Assembly (NCBI GenBank): GCA_045637645.1
Contig: JAZTZV010000050.1
Coordinates: 1-9,574 of the forward strand
Origin: RGIG1959 sp045637645
Lineage (GTDB): Bacteria; Bacillota; Clostridia; Oscillospirales; Acutalibacteraceae
DNA: 9,574 nucleotides
Direction: 5' to 3'
Part shown: piece after piece, positions 1 to 4,648 of the stretch
How positions within the stretch are numbered: the first letter of the stretch is position 1
Layout of the letters: every line of letters begins with the position of its first letter
Notes under the pieces: model-generated
Database searches by the model: none
What the model saw: only the letters and a program-made list of their open reading frames with translations
Told to the model about the DNA's origin: nothing
Position numbers and translations under genes: made by a program

Positions 1-190
1 TGCGCGATCTTTCTTACCCGTACGCCGCACGTCGGGGACACGTCATTGGAGCGTTTGCTCCGAGAAGGCGGAAAGATCGCCGCGCCGCAGTCGGAATATC
101 CGCCGTGACAACACCCTCAAATCGATGATCGCGAGCGCCGATCCCGAGGAGTACAAAAACCTATATATTTTGGAGGAATGCAAGCTATGA
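1..190 (+). pseudogene. 3' end of an unrecognised gene, probably frameshifted
   Basis: The last 29 codons (104–190) read as a plausible protein tail ending EEYKNLYILEECKL, with a TGA at 188–190 that overlaps the next gene's ATG by four bases (ATGA). This matches the junction at 621–624 and suggests a translationally coupled operon. Upstream of about base 100 this frame stays open but becomes rich in Arg and Ser and looks non-coding. Frame 1 (1–105), by contrast, reads sensibly (for example LERLLREGGKIAAPQSEYP) with G/C-rich third positions, then hits TGA at 106–108. One extra base near 100–105 (in ccgccg) would join the two readings. This could be a true pseudogene, an assembly error, or a short intact frame-2 reading. 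I do not recognise the protein, and its start lies outside the window. Confidence 0.5.
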
Positions 191-624
191 AACAGACACG
201 ATTGTTGAAATCGTTGTCGCTCATCGTTTGCGTGGTGCTGATGGCGGCTATGGCACTGACGGCAAGCGGATGTAACGACAACCACCCCTCGACCGATCCC
301 GAGACTCCCGCGGTAAGCGGCGGCATCAAAGGCGAAGGCGAAACCACCTTCCCGTTTGAAGTCGCCCTGCCCGACGGCTCGAAAACCACGTACGAGGTAC
401 ACACCGACAAAACGACCGTCGGCGAAGCGTTGTTGGATGCGGGTTTGATCGCGGGCGAGGACAGTACCTACGGCCTGTATGTCAAGACGGTCGACGGCGT
501 CACACTCGATTACGACACGGACGGCAAATATTGGGCGTTTTATGTCAACGGTGAATACGCGATGAGCGGTGTGGATACCACCGAGATCGTCGCGGGTGAC
601 ACCTACGCATTTGTTGCCGAATGA
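187..624 (+). CDS. DUF4430-domain lipoprotein (transcobalamin-like fold)
   Basis: A 145-residue secreted lipoprotein. Residues 1–28 form a signal peptide (KQTRLLK, then a hydrophobic stretch) ending in ASGC, with Cys29 as the likely lipidated residue. A Pro/Thr-rich linker (about 30–48) follows. Residues about 56–143 match the DUF4430 pattern: a beta-rich module with LPDG, TVGEALLDAGL and the hallmark end YWAFYVNGEYAMSGVD...GDTYAFV. This family resembles the C-terminal domain of transcobalamin and intrinsic factor. An ATG at 178 is also in frame but lies one base from the GGAGG at 172–176. The ATG at 187 is 10 bases away and overlaps the upstream stop, so 187 is preferred. Its stop overlaps the start of the S-component-like gene (ATGA, 621–624). 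Inferred role: outer-face ligand capture for that transporter. The ligand is unknown, with a corrinoid the first guess from the fold. Confidence 0.85.
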   Translation: MKQTRLLKSLSLIVCVVLMAAMALTASGCNDNHPSTDPETPAVSGGIKGEGETTFPFEVALPDGSKTTYEVHTDKTTVGEALLDAGLIAGEDSTYGLYVKTVDGVTLDYDTDGKYWAFYVNGEYAMSGVDTTEIVAGDTYAFVAE

Positions 625-1133
625 AACTGAAAGCGAAAGACATCGCGGTGTTCGGCATGCTCGGTGCGCTGATGTATGCGTCGAAAGCGGCGATGGAGTT
701 TTTACCCAACATCCATTTGATCGGCGTGTTTACGATTGCGCTGACGGTGGTATATCGCCGAAAAGCGTTGTATCCGATCTTCATTTTTGTGTTGACTACC
801 GGGTTTTTCGCGGGATTTGCAACATGGTGGATTCCGTATTTGTATATTTGGGCGGTGCTGTGGGCGGCAACGATGCTGTTGCCGCGTAAGATGTCGCCGT
901 TGCTCGCGCCGATTGTGTACATGACGCTGTGCGGACTGCATGGGTTGCTGTACGGCACGCTGTATGCGCCCGTGCAGGCGCTGTTGTACGGCATGAGTTT
1001 CGAGACGACTTTGGCGTGGATCGCGGCAGGATTGCCGTTTGATATCACCCACGGCATCGGCAACGCGGTGTGCGGACTGCTGATTTGCCCGATCATCGGC
1101 ATTTTGCGACGCGTGGAACGCAGTCGAATGTAA
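621..1133 (+). CDS. ECF transporter S-component-like membrane protein
   Basis: A 170-residue, very hydrophobic protein with about six membrane segments (roughly residues 8–24, 33–46, 50–67, 71–87, 93–114 and 143–162) separated by short basic loops. Size and topology fit the substrate-binding S component of energy-coupling factor importers for vitamins and cofactors. The N-terminal pattern AVFGMLGALMYASKAAMEFLPN resembles the first helix of that superfamily, which normally touches the T subunit. Conserved-looking features are WWIPYLYIW (69–77) and GLPFDITHGIGN (137–148). No T or ATPase gene is present, so it would be a group II type relying on a shared module encoded elsewhere. It is coupled to the DUF4430 lipoprotein by ATGA at 621. 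The substrate cannot be read from the sequence. The family assignment comes from recall of the pattern, not a search. Confidence 0.75.
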   Translation: MKLKAKDIAVFGMLGALMYASKAAMEFLPNIHLIGVFTIALTVVYRRKALYPIFIFVLTTGFFAGFATWWIPYLYIWAVLWAATMLLPRKMSPLLAPIVYMTLCGLHGLLYGTLYAPVQALLYGMSFETTLAWIAAGLPFDITHGIGNAVCGLLICPIIGILRRVERSRM

Positions 1134-1136
1134 GGA

Positions 1137-1430
1137 TTATTTAAATTTGTCCAGCCAACGCGGCTTTTTGCAGTCGCATGGGGATGAAAATGCGGCGGGG
1201 CGGTTGACAAGCACCGTTTCGTCTCCGATGATCTCGATGTCTTTCCAAGGAATCACGAGATCCTCTTCGTGTCCGGCAAAGCCGAGGAGCTTCGGGCGTC
1301 CGTGAATGACGATGGCGCAAAGCTGCGCGGTGCAGGTATCCACTTCGACGTCGTCGACACAACCGAGTCGACGGCCGTCGCACACGTTGATCACCTCTTT
1401 GTCGTGCATGTCCGTGATTTTACAAAGCAT
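1137..1430 (-). CDS. ylmC: YlmC/YmxH-family PRC-barrel protein
   Basis: A 97-residue protein whose first 78 residues follow the YlmC/YmxH sporulation-associated PRC-barrel pattern: KEVINVCDGRRLG (11–23), DVEVD, LCAIVIHG (37–44), a glycine-rich turn, EEDLVIPWKDIEIIGDETVLV (55–75). In Firmicutes the family belongs to the spore-former gene set, but its molecular role is unclear. A tail of about 19 residues carries a CDC motif (85–87) and ends in KPRWLDKFK. This is longer than the roughly 80-residue norm. An in-frame ATG at 1463 lies in a hairpin loop with no ribosome binding site. AAAGGAGG (complement of 1439–1446) sits 8 bases before the ATG at 1430, so 1430 is chosen. That site lies inside a terminator-like hairpin. 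The stop is 3 bases from the stop of the converging S-component-like gene. Confidence 0.88.
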   Translation of the reverse strand: MLCKITDMHDKEVINVCDGRRLGCVDDVEVDTCTAQLCAIVIHGRPKLLGFAGHEEDLVIPWKDIEIIGDETVLVNRPAAFSSPCDCKKPRWLDKFK

Positions 1431-1477
1431 AAAAAACGCCTCCTTTGTGCCATGTGTATGCACAAGGGAGGCGTTTT
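1431..1477 (-). terminator. Terminator-like hairpin after rqcP that also holds the ylmC ribosome binding site
   Basis: The arms 1437–1450 and 1460–1473 pair over 14 bp with one wobble around a 9-base loop. The flanking A run (1431–1436) and T run (1474–1477) can extend the stem. Read leftward, the hairpin is followed by six T residues, as in an intrinsic terminator, and it lies 12 bases past the rqcP stop. The 3' arm contains the AAAGGAGG that serves ylmC, whose ATG starts 6 bases beyond the stem. Folding would therefore both end transcription and hide the ribosome binding site. Confidence 0.8.
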
Positions 1478-1485
1478 ATGTTTGA

Positions 1486-1725
1486 TCACAGGATCTTATA
1501 CAGCATCGACGCGTCGTTTTTGGCGACCGTTTCCTGAACGGCGACAACTTCGACGCGCACTTCGCGTGCGCCGAGCGTCAGCGCGATCTCGTCGCCGACT
1601 TTCACGTCATAAGACGCGCGCGCCGCTTTTCCGTTGACGGTGACGCGTCCCGCGTCACACGCTTCGTTGGCAACGGTGCGGCGCTTGATCAGACGCGACA
1701 CCTTGAGATATTTATCCAGTCGCAT
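1486..1725 (-). CDS. rqcP: RqcP (YabO) S4-domain ribosome quality-control factor
   Basis: A 79-residue protein made almost entirely of an S4 RNA-binding domain. MRLDKYLKVSRLIKRRT (1–17) is the start typical of Bacillus YabO/RqcP, followed by AGRVTVNGKAARASYDVKVGDEI (25–47). The usual length is about 80–90 residues. RqcP works with RqcH on 50S subunits carrying stalled peptidyl-tRNA, supporting alanine tailing of the nascent chain. The related heat-shock protein Hsp15 is the alternative family, but the N-terminus and gene neighbourhood favour RqcP. AAAGGAGG (complement of 1734–1741) sits 8 bases before the ATG. It follows mazG and hup as in many clostridia. However, yabP, yabQ and divIC do not come next; ylmC does. 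Confidence 0.93.
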   Translation of the reverse strand: MRLDKYLKVSRLIKRRTVANEACDAGRVTVNGKAARASYDVKVGDEIALTLGAREVRVEVVAVQETVAKNDASMLYKIL

Positions 1726-1833
1726 AAGGGGTTCCTCCTTTGGGGAGTAAAGAATAGAGAATAAGAGAGATTGTTCGCATCACGATTTTGATGCAGCACC
1801 CTGCGAATACGCCACGGCGTGGTCTCGCGGCGA

Positions 1834-1932
1834 CGCACAAACCTCTTGCCTCTCCCTTTGGGAGAGGTGGCATCGTCGAAGACGATGACGGAGAGGGCGG
1901 TCTGAAACGGAACGGATAAATCCGTTCCCTAC
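1834..1932 (+). repeat. Modular palindromic repeat, copy 1
   Basis: An intergenic element between hup and rqcP built of three hairpin modules. Module A (1849–1867) is cctctccc/gggagagg around ttt. Module B (1871–1887) is a 7-bp stem around gaa. Module C (1909–1928) is a 9-bp perfect palindrome, ggaacggat/atccgttcc. An inverted second copy is at 6326–6430. Bases 1841–1872 and 1886–1901 are identical between the copies, and the 13 bases between them are the same length but different in sequence while still forming a hairpin. It is non-coding. The rest of 1742–2013 shows no gene, only this repeat and the hup terminator. Confidence 0.85.
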
Positions 1933-1967
1933 AGACACGCCGCAATCCTGAAACGTCGCCTTTACAC

Positions 1968-2000
1968 AAAAAACACCGCAGAGTGAATCTGCGGTGTTTT
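1968..2000 (-). terminator. Intrinsic terminator of hup
   Basis: A perfect 12-bp stem (1970–1981 with 1989–2000) around a 7-base loop, GC-rich at the top (caccgcag/ctgcggtg). Leftward it is followed by a run of T (complement of the A run at 1968–1973). It begins 14 bases past the hup stop. The T run at the other end means it could also stop rightward transcripts. Confidence 0.88.
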
Positions 2001-2013
2001 GCGTTAGGCAAAC

Positions 2014-2289
2014 TTATTTCGCAACAGCGTCTTTAAGAGCTTTGCCGGCTTTGAAAGCGGGTTGCTTGCAAGCCGCGATCTCGATGACTTCGCCGGTGCG
2101 GGGGTTCTTGCCGGTGCGAGCGCCGCGCTCACGAACTTCGAAGGTGCCGAAGCCGACGAGTTGCACTTTGTCGCCGTTCACGAGAGCCTCGGTCACAGCC
2201 TCGACAACAGCGGTGATCGCCGCGTCAGCGTCTTTTTTGGTCAAACCTGCTTTTTCTGCCACGACAGCAGCCAATTCTGCCTTTTTCAT
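2014..2289 (-). CDS. hup: HU-family DNA-binding protein
   Basis: A 91-residue protein of standard HU length. It has the helical N-terminal dimerisation part (MKKAELAAVVAEKAGLTKKD), the GFGTF core (46–50), then the DNA-binding arm ARTGKNPRTGE (57–67) with the conserved proline at 63 that intercalates into DNA. The C-terminus AFKAGKALKDAV is also canonical. HU is a homodimeric nucleoid protein that bends and compacts DNA. TAGGAGGT (complement of 2298–2305) precedes the ATG at good spacing. A strong terminator lies directly downstream and a possible own promoter upstream, which fits the high, separate expression expected of HU even though it sits between mazG and rqcP. Confidence 0.97.
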   Translation of the reverse strand: MKKAELAAVVAEKAGLTKKDADAAITAVVEAVTEALVNGDKVQLVGFGTFEVRERGARTGKNPRTGEVIEIAACKQPAFKAGKALKDAVAK

Positions 2290-2321
2290 AATGGGTAACC
2301 TCCTAAATTTTTAAATGTATT

Positions 2322-2350
2322 ATCTTACGCGTCCTCGCGTTGGATACCAA
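2322..2350 (-). promoter_or_regulatory. Possible hup promoter
   Basis: Read leftward, TTGGTA (complement of 2345–2350) and TAAGAT (complement of 2322–2327) are separated by 17 bases, each matching the sigma-A consensus at four of six positions. The pair lies between the mazG stop and the hup start. The spacer contains the small palindrome acgcg-tcct-cgcgt (2327–2340), which could be an operator or chance. Confidence 0.35.
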
Positions 2351-2352
2351 TG

Positions 2353-3156
2353 TTAAACTTGTTCCGCCTTGGCGATGTCCCACAGAGCGTCAAGCTCCTC
2401 GAGCGTCGCCTCTTGCATGTTCATGCCGCGTTCGGCGGCAAGTGCTTCCACTCTTGTGAAGCGGCGGATGAATTTTTCGGTCGCGGCGTTGAGCGCCGAT
2501 TCCGATTCGGTTTTCAGGAAACGCGACACATTCACCGCCGAAAACAGCAAATCGCCGAATTCCTCTTCGATGTGTGCCTTGTCGCCCTCGGCGATCGCTT
2601 CCTTGAGTTCGGCGGTCTCGCTCGTCAGCGCGTCGAGCGCGCCGTCGATCGTCGGCCAGTCAAATCCGACCCGCGCGGCGCGATCTTGCACCTTCGCGGC
2701 GCGCATCAGCGCGGGAAGCGAGCGGGGCAAATTGCGAAGCAACGTGCTTTGCGCGGCGTCGCCTTTGGTTTGACGCTTGACCGCGTCCCACGTTTTGAGA
2801 ACCGCCGCGGCGTCGTCCGCCTTGGCATCGCCGAACACGTGCGGGTGGCGCACGATCAATTTTTTGCAAACACCGTCCACCACGTCGTCGTACGAAAAAC
2901 GGTTTTCTTCGGACGCCATCTCCGCGTGGAACACCACTTGGAGCAACACATCGCCGAGTTCTTCGCACAGCGCCGCGTCATCCTCGTTGTCGATCGCCTC
3001 GATCGTTTCGTACGTTTCCTCGATCAGACTTGAGCGGACGGAGCGATGGGTTTGTTCGCGGTCCCAAGGACAACCCGCGGGTGAGCGAAGCGCCTTCATG
3101 ATGAAAAGCAAATCATCGGTCGTGTAGCGATCCTTTTTTGCTATTTCAATCGCCAT
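2353..3156 (-). CDS. mazG: MazG nucleoside triphosphate pyrophosphohydrolase
   Basis: A 267-residue protein, close to the roughly 263 residues of E. coli MazG. It has two tandem all-alpha MazG repeats. The first carries the CPWDREQT signature (29–36) and the metal-binding acid clusters EETYE (46–50) and EELGD (65–69). The second carries EEEFGDLLF near residues 197–205. MazG hydrolyses (d)NTPs, including damaged or non-canonical ones, to the monophosphate and pyrophosphate. Unlike Bacillus YabN it lacks the N-terminal tetrapyrrole-methylase-like domain. It lies directly upstream of hup and rqcP, a conserved Firmicutes arrangement. The ribosome binding site (AAAGGCGG) is weak for this window, but a clear promoter sits just upstream. 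Confidence 0.96.
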   Translation of the reverse strand: MAIEIAKKDRYTTDDLLFIMKALRSPAGCPWDREQTHRSVRSSLIEETYETIEAIDNEDDAALCEELGDVLLQVVFHAEMASEENRFSYDDVVDGVCKKLIVRHPHVFGDAKADDAAAVLKTWDAVKRQTKGDAAQSTLLRNLPRSLPALMRAAKVQDRAARVGFDWPTIDGALDALTSETAELKEAIAEGDKAHIEEEFGDLLFSAVNVSRFLKTESESALNAATEKFIRRFTRVEALAAERGMNMQEATLEELDALWDIAKAEQV

Positions 3157-3189
3157 GGTGACCGCCGCCTTTCATTAGACACTTCCCAT

Positions 3190-3218
3190 ACTATACTCCA
3201 TTTTTTGACAGATTGCAA
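3190..3218 (-). promoter_or_regulatory. Sigma-A-type promoter of mazG
   Basis: Read leftward, TTGCAA (3213–3218) is separated by 17 bases from TATAGT (complement of 3190–3195), a near-consensus -10. The -10 is about 33 bases before the mazG ATG. The core 3188–3222 is nearly identical to the promoter of the neighbouring zinc-ribbon gene. A perfect 8-bp palindrome (3222–3239) lies just upstream of the -35. Confidence 0.7.
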
Positions 3219-3221
3219 GAG

Positions 3222-3239
3222 GGTAAATGGGCATTTACC
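3222..3239. promoter_or_regulatory. Perfect palindrome upstream of the mazG promoter
   Basis: ggtaaatg-gg-catttacc is an 8-bp perfect inverted repeat with a 2-base centre, 3 bases upstream of the mazG -35 box. There is no T run after it on the minus strand, so it is a poor terminator for the zinc-ribbon gene. An operator is possible. No regulator can be named. Confidence 0.35.
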
Positions 3240-3276
3240 GCGCAAAACCTTGTTTTTTGGGAGTTTTTTTGCGGAA

Positions 3277-3633
3277 TTACAGGGGTTTGCCGCATTTTTT
3301 GCAGTAAATCGCGTCCTTGTCGTTGGGCGTGTCACAGGCGTGGCAGCACACCAGGTCGTTGAGCTCATACAGCTTGTTTTGCAGTTTGGTGACGCGTCTG
3401 TCAAGCTCCTTGGCGGTCGCGATCGCGTCGTCCAAAAGCTCGGTGATATCCTCGTCGGAGGCATCCGCTTCGTACACCAAGCGACCGATGCCCTCAAACG
3501 TGGCGGCGAGCTTTTTCTCTTCCTCGGCGATGGTCAGCTTCAAGCGGGCTTTATAAATCAACAAATCGGTCTTGTCTTTGGCAACGTCCACAAATTCGCG
3601 GGTTTTGAGCAAATACTCTTCCATTTTCGCCAT
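3277..3633 (-). CDS. Small coiled-coil protein with C-terminal zinc ribbon
   Basis: A 118-residue protein of unknown function. Residues 4–94 are charged and alpha-helical with long Glu/Lys/Leu-rich stretches (for example TIAEEEKKLAATFEGIGRL) that look like a coiled coil. The end carries two CxxC knuckles, C97/C100 and C111/C114 (CHAC ... CKKCGKPL), typical of a zinc ribbon. There is no signal peptide or membrane segment, so it is cytosolic. A GAAAGGA site lies about 10 bases before the ATG at 3633. A second in-frame ATG at 3624 is possible but less well placed. It has its own promoter with the same core as mazG's. Proteins of this plan are common in clostridia, but I know of no assigned role. 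Confidence 0.8.
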   Translation of the reverse strand: MAKMEEYLLKTREFVDVAKDKTDLLIYKARLKLTIAEEEKKLAATFEGIGRLVYEADASDEDITELLDDAIATAKELDRRVTKLQNKLYELNDLVCCHACDTPNDKDAIYCKKCGKPL

Positions 3634-3667
3634 CGGTCATCGATCCTTTCATGTGAACTATAAATAT

Positions 3668-3696
3668 AGTATACTCCATTTTTTAAGAATGTGCAA
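3668..3696 (-). promoter_or_regulatory. Sigma-A-type promoter of the zinc-ribbon gene
   Basis: Read leftward, TTGCAC (complement of 3691–3696), a 17-base spacer, then TATACT (complement of 3668–3673). The -10 is about 34 bases before the ATG at 3633. The spacer contains AAAAAATGGAG directly before the -10, exactly as in the mazG promoter. The -35 sits immediately after the stop of the upstream kinase gene. Confidence 0.7.
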
Positions 3697-3700
3697 GGGG

Positions 3701-4648
3701 TCAGTGACATTTCCCGATAAATTCGCGCAGGATGCTGTCGTGCGGGACGTGATCGCATGTCAGCGGTTCAAAGCAATCGAGCGCCGCCTTGAGTCGCACG
3801 GCAGTCGCTTCATACGGTGTACCGCGCAGGGTGTGCAGGCGATCACGCAACAGCGGCGCGATCACACAGGGCTCATAACCCAGCGCCGTGTCGATGAGAT
3901 GATCCGCCGCGTCGGCGAAGGGGAAAATGTGTGTTTCGTCGCCTGCAAGCACCCCTTGCCACATCGACAGGGTGTCGGCAAAATCACTGCCGCGCGTACG
4001 CTCGTCACGCAACAAACGGCGGCAAAGGCGAATGTCGCGTCGGCAAAGCAGAACGCGGTCGCCGTCCGTGAAGCGCGTGCGCGCGTTGACAAATACACGA
4101 ATCGGCTTGCCTAAAATCGCGGGATCCAATCCCTCGGTCAGCAAGGGCGAAAACGCTTGAATGCCTTCGAAAATCACGGCGGCGTTGCCCTGCACGCGCA
4201 AGAATCGGCGCGTCAAAGCGGGCGCGCCCGCTTCGAAATCATATTGCGGGAGAGACGTTTCGCCCGTGGTCATCAGTTCCGTCAAACAACGGTGCAGCTG
4301 CGGCAAATCGAGTGCTTTGGGGGATTCGTAATCGAAGCGTCCGTCACAAAGGCGCTCGGCTTGCCCGATGCCGCGATAAAAATCGTCGAGCGACACCACA
4401 AACGCCGCGACACCGCGCGCTTCCAGCGCGGCGCACAATCGCGCGGCGGTGGTCGTTTTGCCGACCGAAGACGGGCCGCACAGCCATACAAGGCGGCATC
4501 CGCTTGCGGCGTCGGCGATGGACGCGGCGGTGTTGAGAATTTGCGCGTCATACTGCGCTTCCTCGACGGCGATAAACCGCGCGGGATCGTCGAGCCGACG
4601 CAAAACGTCGGACAATTCATGCGTGAGTCGGGTATTCGTAGGATTCAT
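3701..4648 (-). CDS. Uridine-kinase-like P-loop nucleoside kinase
   Basis: A 315-residue protein. After about 50 N-terminal residues comes a Walker A loop GPSSVGKTT (58–66), then the uridine kinase/phosphoribulokinase pattern: VVSLDDFYR (84–92), FDYESPKALDLPQL (105–118), LPQYDFEAG (133–141), VIFEGIQA (158–165), and the Arg-rich lid RRDIRLCRRLLRDERTRG (203–220). The expected reaction is phosphorylation of a nucleoside or similar small molecule with ATP/GTP; the true substrate is not evident. Many clostridial relatives carry TGS and ThrRS-like domains in front, which are absent here. An AGGTGG site lies 9 bases before the ATG at 4648. The first 32 bases overlap the end of hemZ in another frame, implying coupled translation. 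Confidence 0.85.
   Translation of the reverse strand: MNPTNTRLTHELSDVLRRLDDPARFIAVEEAQYDAQILNTAASIADAASGCRLVWLCGPSSVGKTTTAARLCAALEARGVAAFVVSLDDFYRGIGQAERLCDGRFDYESPKALDLPQLHRCLTELMTTGETSLPQYDFEAGAPALTRRFLRVQGNAAVIFEGIQAFSPLLTEGLDPAILGKPIRVFVNARTRFTDGDRVLLCRRDIRLCRRLLRDERTRGSDFADTLSMWQGVLAGDETHIFPFADAADHLIDTALGYEPCVIAPLLRDRLHTLRGTPYEATAVRLKAALDCFEPLTCDHVPHDSILREFIGKCH

Noticed and set aside
1..186. Cobalamin or other riboswitch ahead of the lipoprotein
   Set aside because: The bases before 187 look coding and end in an ATGA overlap. No riboswitch core could be recognised. One may exist further upstream, outside the window.
545..1210. 221-codon open frame on the minus strand
   Set aside because: It lies antisense to the convincing S-component-like gene, has no ribosome binding site or recognisable domain, and is explained by GC-rich codon bias.
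1463..1463. Upstream ATG as the start of ylmC
   Set aside because: It sits in the hairpin loop without a ribosome binding site, and the extra 11 residues do not fit the family.
1712..2011. 99-codon minus-strand frame across the hup–rqcP gap
   Set aside because: It runs through the palindromic repeat and the hup terminator and lacks a ribosome binding site, so it is not a gene.
2350..3033. 227-codon plus-strand open frame
   Set aside because: Antisense shadow of mazG with Arg/His/Phe-rich composition.
3244..3276. Terminator after the zinc-ribbon gene
   Set aside because: Only a short cgcaaaa/ttttgcg pairing around a long A-rich loop is visible, too weak to call.
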